Origin: Stutzerimonas balearica DSM 6083
Lineage (GTDB): Bacteria; Pseudomonadota; Gammaproteobacteria; Pseudomonadales; Pseudomonadaceae
Length of the DNA stretch: 64,000 nucleotides
Assembly: GCF_000818015.1 (NCBI RefSeq)
Contig: NZ_CP007511.1
Coordinates: 1,598,001 to 1,662,000, forward strand
Direction: 5' to 3'
The number at the start of each line of letters is the position of its first letter. The first letter of the stretch is position 1. A model generated the notes under the pieces. The model worked only from the letters and a program-made list of their open reading frames with translations, did not search any database and had not been told where the DNA came from. The position numbers were made by a program, and so were the translations under genes. Below are positions 17,310-25,288 of this stretch, piece by piece.

Positions 17310-17335
17310 GCGCGCCCTGTTTTCCGGAGGTAGTC

Positions 17336-19249
17336 ATGACCCTGCTCAAGTTCGCCGATGTGTCCCTCGCCTATGGCACCACGCCCCTGCTGGACAGGGT
17401 GTCCTGGCAGATCGCACGTGGCGAGCGGGTGTGCGTCATCGGCCGCAACGGCACCGGCAAATCCAGCATGCTGAGCCTGGTCAAGGGTGTGCGGCAGCCC
17501 GATGACGGCGAGATCTGGCGCGCGCCTGGGCTGAAGATCGGCGAGCTGCCCCAGGAGCTGCCGCGAGCCGACGAACGTACCGTGTTCGATGTCGTGGCCG
17601 AGGGGCTGGCCGGAGTCGGTGAGCTGCTCGCCGAGTATCACCACTTGAGCATGAACATCCAGAACGATGCCGACCTGGAAAAGCTGACGCACGTGCAGCA
17701 GGCCCTCGAGGCCAAGGATGGCTGGCGCCTGCAGCAACTGGTCGACAGCACCTTGAGCCGCCTGCAGCTGCCGGCCGACCGCACCCTGGCCGAACTCTCC
17801 GGCGGCTGGCGCCGGCGTGTGCTGCTGGCCCAGGCGCTGGTGTCCGAGCCGGACCTGCTGCTGCTAGACGAACCGACCAACCACCTGGACATCGGTGCCA
17901 TCGCCTGGCTGGAAGACGCATTGGCGGGCTTCAACGGCGCCGTGCTGTTCATCACCCACGACCGTGCCTTCCTGCAGAACCTGGCCACGCGCATTCTTGA
18001 GCTCGACCGCGGCCACCTGATCGACTGGAACGGCGATTACGCCAGCTTCCTGGTTCACAAGGAGCAGCAGCTGGCAGCCGAAGAGACCGCCAACGCGCTG
18101 TTCGACAAGAAGCTGGCCCAGGAAGAAGTCTGGATTCGCCAGGGCATCAAGGCACGACGCACCCGCAACGAAGGCCGCGTCCGAGCGCTCAAGGCGATGC
18201 GCGCCGAGCGCAGCGAGCGGCGTGAGCGCCAGGGCAAGGCCAGCTTCCAGCTCGAATCGGCGGACAAATCCGGCAAGCAGGTGATCGTCGCCGAACACGT
18301 CAGCTTCGCCCACCCCGGTGGCGAGCCGCTGATTCGTGACTTCTCCATGGTGTTGCAGCGCGGCGACCGCATCGGCCTGCTCGGGGCCAACGGTTCGGGC
18401 AAGACGACGCTGCTCAAGCTGCTGCTCGGCGAACTGCAGCCCAGCAGCGGCAGCATCCACATCGGTACCAAGCTGGAAGTGGCGTATTTCGACCAATTGC
18501 GTCACCAGCTGGACTTGGAGAAGACGGTCATCGATAACCTTGCCGAAGGCCGCGAGTTCATCAGCATCGATGGGCAGAATCGCCACGTGCTGAGCTACCT
18601 CGGCGACTTCCTGTTCAGCCCGCAGCGCGCGCGCACGCCGGTCAAGGCGCTCTCGGGCGGCGAGCGGGCACGGCTCTTGCTGGCTCGCCTGTTCAGCAAG
18701 CCGGCCAACCTGCTGGTGCTCGACGAACCGACCAACGACCTCGATGTCGAGACGCTCGAGCTGCTGGAAGAGGTCCTGCTGGGTTTTGCCGGTACTGTGC
18801 TGATGGTCAGCCACGACCGGGCCTTTCTCGACAACGTGGTCACCAGCACGCTGGTGTTCCAGGGCGACGGGGAGGTGCGCGAGTACGTTGGCGGTTACCA
18901 GGACTGGCTGCGCCAGGGCGGTTCGCCAAAGCTGCTCGGCATCGCCGAGCGTGCCGAGAGTCGGGCCGACAAGCCGCAGGCAACCGAGGCCAGCACGCCG
19001 GCGACGGCGCCGCAGGTCGAGCCTGCCGCGAAGAAGAAACTCAGCTACAAGCTGCAGCGTGAGCTCGATGCCTTGCCCGGCAAGATCGACGAGGTGGAGC
19101 AGGCCATCGCCGCCGTACAGGCCGAGATCTCCGCGCCGGCGTTCTACCAGCAGCCGAGCGAGGTGACCGGGGCTACGCTGGCGCGGCTGGAAAGCCTGCA
19201 ACAGGATCTCGATACGCTGGTCGAGCGCTGGGCCGAGCTGGAAGAATGA
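17336..19249 (+). CDS. uup: ABC-F family ATPase Uup
   Basis: A 637-residue cytosolic protein with two ABC ATPase domains and no membrane segments. Each has Walker A (GRNGTGKSS near 41; GANGSGKTT near 352), an LSGG-type signature, and Walker B ending in LDEPTNHLD or LDEPTNDLD. The two are joined by the charged inter-domain linker of ABC-F proteins (about 240-300). A C-terminal coiled-coil domain (about 560-637) is the feature that marks Uup. Uup acts on ribosomes or branched DNA intermediates and influences precise transposon excision; the exact role is still debated. GGAGG lies just upstream of the ATG. Confidence 0.93.
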   Translation: MTLLKFADVSLAYGTTPLLDRVSWQIARGERVCVIGRNGTGKSSMLSLVKGVRQPDDGEIWRAPGLKIGELPQELPRADERTVFDVVAEGLAGVGELLAEYHHLSMNIQNDADLEKLTHVQQALEAKDGWRLQQLVDSTLSRLQLPADRTLAELSGGWRRRVLLAQALVSEPDLLLLDEPTNHLDIGAIAWLEDALAGFNGAVLFITHDRAFLQNLATRILELDRGHLIDWNGDYASFLVHKEQQLAAEETANALFDKKLAQEEVWIRQGIKARRTRNEGRVRALKAMRAERSERRERQGKASFQLESADKSGKQVIVAEHVSFAHPGGEPLIRDFSMVLQRGDRIGLLGANGSGKTTLLKLLLGELQPSSGSIHIGTKLEVAYFDQLRHQLDLEKTVIDNLAEGREFISIDGQNRHVLSYLGDFLFSPQRARTPVKALSGGERARLLLARLFSKPANLLVLDEPTNDLDVETLELLEEVLLGFAGTVLMVSHDRAFLDNVVTSTLVFQGDGEVREYVGGYQDWLRQGGSPKLLGIAERAESRADKPQATEASTPATAPQVEPAAKKKLSYKLQRELDALPGKIDEVEQAIAAVQAEISAPAFYQQPSEVTGATLARLESLQQDLDTLVERWAELEE

Positions 19250-19256
19250 GGCGCGG

Positions 19257-19284
19257 TCGCCATTCTCGATGGCAGAGATGGCGA
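19257..19284 (+). terminator. Inverted repeat after uup
   Basis: TCGCCAT (19257-19263) and ATGGCGA (19278-19284) are perfect 7-bp arms with a 14-nt loop, beginning 8 nt beyond the uup stop. There is no T-run, so this is a weak terminator candidate. Confidence 0.3.
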
Positions 19285-19370
19285 ACTGATGGCCAAGTGA
19301 GATGGGTCAATGCTGGCCCGATCGGCGCCTATTAAGTTGCGCCGGTCGCAGTCACGATGATGGAGCATAG

Positions 19371-20066
19371 ATGGCTATCGAGTACCGAATCACCCTGGAT
19401 GACGAGCACGATTTCAGCTACCGGATCGAACTGGATCGTAGCTACGATCGTGAGGCGGAGGCCCAGGCGCCGCACTGGACGCGGCTGGAGCATCAGCGCT
19501 GTGCCAATTGCCCGCTGAGTCGCGAACAGTTCAGCCACTGCCCCGCAGCGGTCGATCTGCACCGCGTGATCGAGGATTTCCAGGGCCTGCCGGCCGTGCA
19601 GAAGGCGCTGGTCTGGGTCCGTACGCCGGAGCGAGAGTACACCAAGGTGGTTGGGCTGGAAGAGGGCTTGCGCGCGCTGCTCGGCGTGATCATGGCAACC
19701 AGCGCCTGCCCGGTCCTGGCGCGGCTCAAGCCGATGGCGCAGCAGCATCTGCCGTTTGCCAACAATCGGGAGTTCGTACTGCGCGCGGTGTCGCTGTACC
19801 TGGCGCGGCAATATTTCAACCTGCGCGAGGGTCGTCATGCCGATTGGGAGTTGCGTGGCCTGGTGCGTTCGTTCCAGCAGTTGCAGCTGGTCAATCAGGC
19901 GTTCTGGCAACGGATTCACGACACCTGCAAGGGCGACTCCAACCTCAAGGCGTTCCTGACCTTCTTCTCGATGGCCTCGAGCCTGACCGTTTCGCTGGAA
20001 ACCCAGCTGCAGAAAATCCGCCCGATGGTGATGGCTGCAGGCGACGAGGTGGAAGTCGTCGCCTGA
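19371..20066 (+). CDS. Conserved hypothetical protein with N-terminal cysteine motif (DUF6901-like)
   Basis: A 231-residue soluble protein of unknown function. Residues 1-30 are acidic and beta-rich. C44-x2-C47-x9-C57 with nearby H41 and H56 could bind a metal. The rest is mostly alpha-helical, with a repeated basic and hydrophobic pattern. It resembles a family of pseudomonad proteins that I recall as DUF6901, but I am not certain of that label. It stands alone between uup and a convergent universal stress gene and ends at a strong terminator. Confidence 0.75.
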   Translation: MAIEYRITLDDEHDFSYRIELDRSYDREAEAQAPHWTRLEHQRCANCPLSREQFSHCPAAVDLHRVIEDFQGLPAVQKALVWVRTPEREYTKVVGLEEGLRALLGVIMATSACPVLARLKPMAQQHLPFANNREFVLRAVSLYLARQYFNLREGRHADWELRGLVRSFQQLQLVNQAFWQRIHDTCKGDSNLKAFLTFFSMASSLTVSLETQLQKIRPMVMAAGDEVEVVA

Positions 20067-20076
20067 GACGCCTGCT

Positions 20077-20098
20077 GGCCCCGCGGATGCGCGGGGCC
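20077..20098 (+). terminator. Intrinsic terminator between convergent genes
   Basis: A perfect 8-bp GC stem (GGCCCCGC/GCGGGGCC) with a 6-nt loop, followed by a T-containing tail (GTTGCTTTATT). It lies 11 bp after the stop of the hypothetical gene and just inside the 3' side of the opposing stress-protein gene, so it may serve both. Confidence 0.75.
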
Positions 20099-20104
20099 GT
20101 TGCT

Positions 20105-20545
20105 TTATTCGGACTTTTTCAGGCGCACCGCCAGCACGTCGCATGGCGCACCGTGCAGGATGTCGTTGGCGGTCGAACCCAGCAGCAATGCCAAGCCGTG
20201 CCGGCCATGGCTGCCGACGACGATCAGATCGCAGTTCTGCTCCTTGGCCAGCCGGTGGACTTCCTGACGCGGCTGGCCGTAGGCGATGTGGCGATGTTCG
20301 GGGAGCAGGCCAGGGTACTGCTCGGCAAAGACATTCAAGCGGTCCCGTGCCTGATCGAACTGCTGTTGCTGCAGGGTCGACAGGTCCATGGGCACGTCAC
20401 CGCCGAAGGCCATGGCCATCGGCTCGATGACGTGGACGAGCATCAGCTTGGCGCCGCTGCTGTTGGCCAGATCCTGCGCCCGCGCGACGACCGGATGGCA
20501 CTCCTCGTGGAGGTCGGTGGCGACCAGTATGTTCTGGTAGGGCAT
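20105..20545 (-). CDS. Universal stress protein (UspA family)
   Basis: A 146-residue single-domain protein with the Usp alpha/beta fold. The N-terminus is YQNILVATDLHEE, and the ATP-binding signature G-x2-G-x9-G-S occurs in VVGSHGRHGLALLLGSTAND (about 110-129). Such proteins accumulate in stress or growth arrest; the precise activity is not known. I start at the ATG at 20545, with GGAGAA upstream, because 36 extra upstream residues of an alternative frame start are arginine-rich and unlike the family. Confidence 0.92.
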   Translation of the reverse strand: MPYQNILVATDLHEECHPVVARAQDLANSSGAKLMLVHVIEPMAMAFGGDVPMDLSTLQQQQFDQARDRLNVFAEQYPGLLPEHRHIAYGQPRQEVHRLAKEQNCDLIVVGSHGRHGLALLLGSTANDILHGAPCDVLAVRLKKSE

Positions 20546-20741
20546 GGTGATTCTCCTCGGCTTGCGTATGGCAATTATGGCCCGCAGTGGCGCGAGCGCT
20601 GTTCTGATGGCTGCCGTTATACGAGCCCGGCGGGCGATGCGCCAGTGTTGCATGGTCGCGCCGAACCACCGGACCGGCGTCGGGCTGCTATCATGCCGCC
20701 CTTGTGTGCCGGGTCGCCTTTTGCGCTGCGAGAGTATTTGA

Positions 20742-21221
20742 ATGGAGATGTTTCACAACGACTATCTGCTGGCCTGGAGCGTGTATCTGGTCGCTGCCCT
20801 GGGTTGCCTGCTGGTGTGGTTCCGCTTCACCGGCTGGATGTGGCGGGCCCTGCGCGAGCCGTTGCGGCTGATCGTTGCGGTGCTGCTGTTCACGCCGACG
20901 ATCGTCGACCCCGCCAAGGAGCAGTTCGCTCCGGCGATCGCCATCACGGCGATGGACATTCTGCTCGATGTCGGCAACAACGCCTGGCGCGCCGTGGCCG
21001 ACCTGGCGCTCTACGGTGTGATCGCCTTTGCGCTGTACCTGCTGCTGGTGCTGGTGCGCTGGCCGATCGAACGCAAGGCGCGCCAGCGCCGGGCCGCTCG
21101 TACCGAGCAGGCGCAGGAAGAGGACGAGGACCCGCGCACCCTGCGCGAGCGGCTGGCAGCGGGCGAACCGCAGGATTACGTGCCGCACGGCCGCTACGTG
21201 CGAACCGAACCCAGGCTCTAG
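20742..21221 (+). CDS. Conserved inner-membrane protein of unknown function
   Basis: 159 residues with three hydrophobic helices (about 6-26, 39-54 and 88-106) and a charged C-terminal tail rich in Arg and Glu (about 107-159), presumably cytoplasmic. It resembles short pseudomonad proteins that are sometimes loosely annotated as MFS transporters, but it is far too short to be one. It precedes the amidotransferase gene by 40 bp on the same strand. Confidence 0.75.
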   Translation: MEMFHNDYLLAWSVYLVAALGCLLVWFRFTGWMWRALREPLRLIVAVLLFTPTIVDPAKEQFAPAIAITAMDILLDVGNNAWRAVADLALYGVIAFALYLLLVLVRWPIERKARQRRAARTEQAQEEDEDPRTLRERLAAGEPQDYVPHGRYVRTEPRL

Positions 21222-21261
21222 GTCCTCGTCTTAGCTCACGACCTTCTCGCGGAGTATCGGC

Positions 21262-22044
21262 ATGTGCGAATTGCTTGGCATGAGCGCCAATGTCCCCACC
21301 GATGTCGTTTTCAGTCTCACCGGCCTGATGCAGCGTGGCGGGCGCACCGGCCCGCATCGCGACGGCTGGGGCGTCGCCTTCTACGAGGGGCGCGGCCTGC
21401 GCCTGTTCCAGGACCCGGTCGCCAGCTGCGATTCGGAAGTGGCGAAGATGCTGCAGCGCTACCAGATCAAGAGCGAGGTGGTCATCGGCCACATCCGGCA
21501 CGCCAACGTCGGAACGGTGTCGCTGGCCAACACCCATCCGTTCACCCGCGAGCTGTGGGGGCAGTACTGGTGCTTCGCGCACAATGGTCAGCTGGCCGAT
21601 TTCTATCCGGCCGAAGGCTTCTATCGGGCGGTCGGAGAAACCGACAGCGAGGCGGCATTCTGCGATCTGCTCAACCGGATACGCGACCAGTTCCCCAGCC
21701 CGGCACCTGCCGAGTCGCTGCTGCCGCTGCTGATCGAGGCGTGCGGCGAGTACCGGACCCGCGGTGTGTTCAACTGTCTGCTGAGCAACGGCGAATGGCT
21801 GTTCAGTTTCTGCACCACCAAGCTGGCGCAGATCACTCGCCGAGCACCGTTCGGCCCGGCGCAGCTGCGTGATGCCGAGCTCAAGGTGGATTTCCGCGCC
21901 GAGACCACGCCGGACGACGTGGTGACCGTGCTGGCCACCGAGCCGCTGACCGACAATGAAGCGTGGGACCTGCACGCGCCCGGCCAATGGAGCCTCTGGC
22001 GCCTGGGCCATTGTGTCGCCAGTGGGCAGGTGCCGGCATGTTGA
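21262..22044 (+). CDS. yafJ: Class II glutamine amidotransferase (YafJ-like)
   Basis: A 260-residue N-terminal-nucleophile (Ntn) hydrolase that would release ammonia from glutamine. The catalytic cysteine is residue 2, after removal of Met1 (MCELLGMS). GPHRDGWGVAFYEG, VIGHIRHANVG and FAHNGQLADF form the glutaminase pocket. No synthase domain is present, so it is a stand-alone glutaminase of the YafJ/Egt-type group whose acceptor is unknown. It overlaps the next gene by 7 nt, implying coupled translation. Confidence 0.9.
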   Translation: MCELLGMSANVPTDVVFSLTGLMQRGGRTGPHRDGWGVAFYEGRGLRLFQDPVASCDSEVAKMLQRYQIKSEVVIGHIRHANVGTVSLANTHPFTRELWGQYWCFAHNGQLADFYPAEGFYRAVGETDSEAAFCDLLNRIRDQFPSPAPAESLLPLLIEACGEYRTRGVFNCLLSNGEWLFSFCTTKLAQITRRAPFGPAQLRDAELKVDFRAETTPDDVVTVLATEPLTDNEAWDLHAPGQWSLWRLGHCVASGQVPAC

Positions 22045-22553
22045 GAAGCTACCTTCGCCTCGCGCTGTTCGCCCTGGGCCTGCTGGTCGGCGTCCAGGTA
22101 CCGGGCTTTCTCGAGGCCTATACCCGTCACGTCGAGGCCCGCCGATTGGAAGCACAGGAGGCACTGCGCGGCTTCCACGACACCGCGCGGCGCTTCTTCG
22201 ATGGCGATCTCGACGCCCTGGTCGAGCACTACCGTGGCAGCGACGATCCGGTGATCCAGAGCGATGCGGCCAGCGTCGATCGACTGGTGCAGCGCGCCGC
22301 GCTGCTCGAGCGCGAGTGGCAGGCGATGCAACATCCCTGGTATGCCCGCGCCTGGCATGTGCTGATGGGCGCCGAGCGTTCGCTGCGCCAGGAGGTCTGG
22401 CGCAGCTACGAATTCCGTGTGCTGCTGGCGCCGGACGCGGTGGCCTGGGGCATCGGCTTGGCGCTGTTGCTGGCCTGGCTCGTCGAGAGCCTGTTGCTCG
22501 GGCTCAGCTATCCGTTCCGGTCACGCCGCAGGCGCCAGCGAATCTATCGCTGA
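22038..22553 (+). CDS. DUF2937 family membrane protein
   Basis: 171 residues: an N-terminal membrane helix (about 3-22), a periplasmic helical region (about 25-125), and a second helix near the C-terminus (about 134-155) ending in a basic RSRRRRQR tail. It fits DUF2937, of unknown function. The ATG at 22038 lies inside the last codons of the amidotransferase gene (7-nt overlap). Confidence 0.8.
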   Translation: MLRSYLRLALFALGLLVGVQVPGFLEAYTRHVEARRLEAQEALRGFHDTARRFFDGDLDALVEHYRGSDDPVIQSDAASVDRLVQRAALLEREWQAMQHPWYARAWHVLMGAERSLRQEVWRSYEFRVLLAPDAVAWGIGLALLLAWLVESLLLGLSYPFRSRRRRQRIYR

Positions 22554-22572
22554 GCGCGCCTGCACGGTCGTG

Positions 22573-23751
22573 CTACTTGGCAAGAAAACGCATGCCTTCT
22601 TCCAGCCCGCTCAGGGTCAGCGGGTACATGCGGTCCTCGACCAGTTCGCGAACGATGCCGGTCGAGGCGGTATAGCCCCAGGTGTCCTTCGGGTAGGGGT
22701 TGATCCAGACCAGCTTCTTGTACTTTTCCATGAAGCGCTGCATCCAGACGTAGCCGGCTTCCTCGTTCCAGTGCTCGACGCTACCGCCGGCCTGGGTGAT
22801 TTCATAAGGCGCCATCGCCGCGTCGCCGACGAAGACCACCTTGTAGTCAGGGCCGTACTTGTGCAGCAGGTCCAGTGTCGAGGTGCGTTCGGACATGCGA
22901 CGGAAGTTGTTCTTCCACACCGACTCGTAGATGAAATTGTGGAAATAGAAGAACTCGAGGTTCTTGAACTCCGTGCGGCAGGCCGAAAACAGCTCTTCGC
23001 AAACCTTGACGTGGGCATCCATCGAGCCGCCGATGTCCATCAGCAGCAGCAGCTTGACCGCATTGCGGCGCTCGGGGCGCATCTGGATATTCAGCAGGCC
23101 GGCGTCGCGCGCGGTGTGGTCGATGGTGCCGTCGATGTCGAGTTCGTCGTGCGCGCCTTCGCGGGCGAACTTGCGCAGTCGGCGCAGGGCGATCTTGATG
23201 TTGCGCGTGCCGAGCTCGACCTGATCGTCGAGGTTCTTGTACTCGCGCTGATCCCAGACCTTGACCGCCTTGCCCTGGCGCTTGCCGGCATCGCCGATGC
23301 GGATGCCCTCGGGGTTGTAGCCGCCTGAGCCGAACGGGCTGGTGCCGCCGGTACCGATCCACTTGTTGCCGCCAGCGTGGCGCTCCTTCTGCTCCTCGAG
23401 GCGTTTCTTGAACTCCTCGATCAGCTTGTCCAGACCACCGAGCGACTGGATCTGGGCGCGCTCCTCGTCACTGAGGTGGCGTTCGAACTCCTTGCGCAGC
23501 CAGTCTTCGGGGATCAGTGCCTCGATGTGCCGGTCCAGGTCTTCGAGACCCTTGAAGTAGGCGCCAAACGCCCGGTCGAATTTGTCGAAGTGGCGCTCGT
23601 CCTTGACCATCACGGTGCGCGCGAGGAAATAGAACTCGTCCATGTCGGCAAACACCACACGGTGCTTGAGCGCGTCGATCAGATCGAGCAGTTCGCGTAC
23701 CGAGACCGGAACCTTGGCGGCACGCATTTCGTTGAACAGGCCAAGCAGCAT
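22573..23751 (-). CDS. VWA (CoxE-like) domain protein, partner of MoxR ATPase
   Basis: A 392-residue cytosolic protein with a helical N-terminal half and a C-terminal von Willebrand A domain. The metal-site motif is D239-I-G241-G-S243, where the usual first serine of DxSxS is replaced by glycine; the metal site may therefore be altered. MoxR ATPases with VWA partners act as chaperone-like machines that mature or insert metal cofactors into client proteins. The MoxR gene lies 560 bp upstream on the same strand, with a GFA-family gene between them. Confidence 0.88.
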   Translation of the reverse strand: MLLGLFNEMRAAKVPVSVRELLDLIDALKHRVVFADMDEFYFLARTVMVKDERHFDKFDRAFGAYFKGLEDLDRHIEALIPEDWLRKEFERHLSDEERAQIQSLGGLDKLIEEFKKRLEEQKERHAGGNKWIGTGGTSPFGSGGYNPEGIRIGDAGKRQGKAVKVWDQREYKNLDDQVELGTRNIKIALRRLRKFAREGAHDELDIDGTIDHTARDAGLLNIQMRPERRNAVKLLLLMDIGGSMDAHVKVCEELFSACRTEFKNLEFFYFHNFIYESVWKNNFRRMSERTSTLDLLHKYGPDYKVVFVGDAAMAPYEITQAGGSVEHWNEEAGYVWMQRFMEKYKKLVWINPYPKDTWGYTASTGIVRELVEDRMYPLTLSGLEEGMRFLAK

Positions 23752-23793
23752 GACTAAACCTCGGGCGTGCCGTTGCTGGCACGTGCAATCAAG

Positions 23794-24192
23794 TTAACTA
23801 TCGGCAGGGTGCTGGGGCAGGTCGTCGGCAATTTCGTACCAGTCCGCCTTCGAGCCGACATAGATATGCGACTGCGTGGGTGGAGGCAGCGGTGAGTCGA
23901 GCGTGCCCACCGCGACGCCCAGTTCGTGCTCGCGGTTGTCGACGAACTGAAGGTTCGATCCGCAGCGGATGCAGAACGTACGGGTCACGTGTTCGGACGA
24001 GTGATAGACGCCCAGTTGATCCTTGCCGGAAAGCAGGTGGAACGCATCCAGAGGCACGCCGGCATAGCTGGCGAAGGCCGCGCCGTGCGCCTTGCGACAC
24101 ATCTTGCAGTGGCAGTGGCTCACGGCGTTTATCGGTGCGTCGATGCGATAGCGCACCACGCCGCACAGGCAACTTCCGGTATGCGTTTGCAT
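23794..24192 (-). CDS. GFA (glutathione-dependent formaldehyde-activating-like) family zinc protein
   Basis: A 132-residue Mss4-like/CENP-V fold protein. Zinc ligands are visible as C8-x-C10, C27-x-C29-x2-C32 and C74-x2-C77. The founding member was linked to formaldehyde and glutathione adducts, but most family members have no proven substrate. It sits between the MoxR and VWA genes, 118 bp from one and 42 bp from the other. Whether it functions with them is unknown. Confidence 0.88.
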   Translation of the reverse strand: MQTHTGSCLCGVVRYRIDAPINAVSHCHCKMCRKAHGAAFASYAGVPLDAFHLLSGKDQLGVYHSSEHVTRTFCIRCGSNLQFVDNREHELGVAVGTLDSPLPPPTQSHIYVGSKADWYEIADDLPQHPADS

Positions 24193-24310
24193 GGCTCTTC
24201 TCCAGCAGGTGTCGGCGGTTCGGCAGCGACGCTGCCGTGTCTCAGCTGACGTTAGACGACGCCGCTGCGAGCGGCGAATCCGCCGGCTGGCCGACCGACG
24301 ACAGGCGCTG

Positions 24311-25156
24311 TCAGCGGCTTGCGCGCCGGCTCATGAACGCCAGGCGTTCGAGCAACATCACGTCCTGTTCGTTTTTCACCAGTGCGCCGGCCAGCGGCGG
24401 GATCGCGCGAGTCGGGTCACGCTCACGCAGCACCGCTTCGCCGATCTCGTCGGCCATCAGCAGCTTCAGCCAGTCGACGAGCTCGCTGGTCGAGGGTTTT
24501 TTCTTCAGGCCGGGGACCTTGCGCACGTCGAAGAAGATGTCCAGCGCCTCGGAGACCAGCGACTGCTTGATGCCGGGGTAGTGGACGTCGACGATCTTCT
24601 GCAGCGTCTCGCGGTCGGGAAAGGCGATGTAGTGGAAGAAGCAGCGGCGCAGAAAGGCGTCCGGCAGTTCCTTCTCGTTGTTCGAGGTGATGATGATGAT
24701 CGGGCGCTGCCTGGCCTTGATGGTTTCGTTCGTCTCGTAGACATAGAACTCCATCTTGTCGAGTTCCTGCAGCAGGTCGTTGGGAAACTCGATGTCGGCC
24801 TTGTCGATCTCGTCGATCAACAGAATGACGCGCTCCTCGGCCTCGAAGGCCTCCCAGAGCTTGCCTTTCTTGATGTAGTTCTTCACGTCGTGGACCTTGT
24901 CCACGCCCAGCTGCGAATCGCGCAGACGGCTGACCGCATCGTATTCGTAGAGGCCCTGGTGGGCCTTGGTGGTGGACTTGATGTGCCAGGTGATGAGCTT
25001 GGCGCCGAAGGAGTCGGCCAACTGCTCGGCCAGCATGGTTTTGCCGGTGCCCGGCTCGCCCTTGACCAGCAAGGGTCGTTGCAAGGTGATGGCCGCGTTG
25101 ACGGCGAGCTTTAGGTCGTCGGTGGCGACGTAGGACTGAGTACCTTCGAATTTCAT
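24311..25156 (-). CDS. MoxR family AAA+ ATPase
   Basis: A 281-residue ATPase with Walker A GEPGTGKT (33-40), Walker B VILLIDEIDKAD (about 109-120), sensor residues in IIITSNNEKELPDAFLRRC, and a C-terminal helical lid. MoxR proteins work with VWA partners in protein maturation; a VWA gene lies downstream here. A good sigma-70 promoter lies 52-80 bp upstream, directly beside a 13-bp palindrome, so this transcript probably starts here. Confidence 0.93.
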   Translation of the reverse strand: MKFEGTQSYVATDDLKLAVNAAITLQRPLLVKGEPGTGKTMLAEQLADSFGAKLITWHIKSTTKAHQGLYEYDAVSRLRDSQLGVDKVHDVKNYIKKGKLWEAFEAEERVILLIDEIDKADIEFPNDLLQELDKMEFYVYETNETIKARQRPIIIITSNNEKELPDAFLRRCFFHYIAFPDRETLQKIVDVHYPGIKQSLVSEALDIFFDVRKVPGLKKKPSTSELVDWLKLLMADEIGEAVLRERDPTRAIPPLAGALVKNEQDVMLLERLAFMSRRASR

Positions 25157-25207
25157 CGCGAATTCCTTGGCCGGCCTGGCATGCAGGCGTTGAGGGACAG
25201 GGGGTCG

Positions 25208-25236
25208 ACTATAAGGGAAGGGTGGCTGTCTGTGAA
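25208..25236 (-). promoter_or_regulatory. Sigma-70 promoter of the MoxR operon
   Basis: On the minus strand TTCACA (25236-25231) and TATAGT (25213-25208) are separated by exactly 17 bp, each matching the sigma-70 consensus at 5 of 6 positions. It points at the MoxR gene. Confidence 0.7.
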
Positions 25237-25241
25237 CGCGA

Positions 25242-25270
25242 GGCGATCATTCAGTCACTGAATGATCGCC
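25242..25270. promoter_or_regulatory. 13-bp perfect inverted repeat next to the MoxR promoter
   Basis: GGCGATCATTCAG-TCA-CTGAATGATCGCC. Its edge lies 5 bp upstream of the -35 element of the MoxR promoter and 18 bp downstream of the DUF748 stop codon. No T-run follows on the minus strand. It may be an operator for a dimeric regulator, a terminator for the DUF748 gene, or both. Confidence 0.65.
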
Positions 25271-25288
25271 AGCAATGTCCGACGTCCT

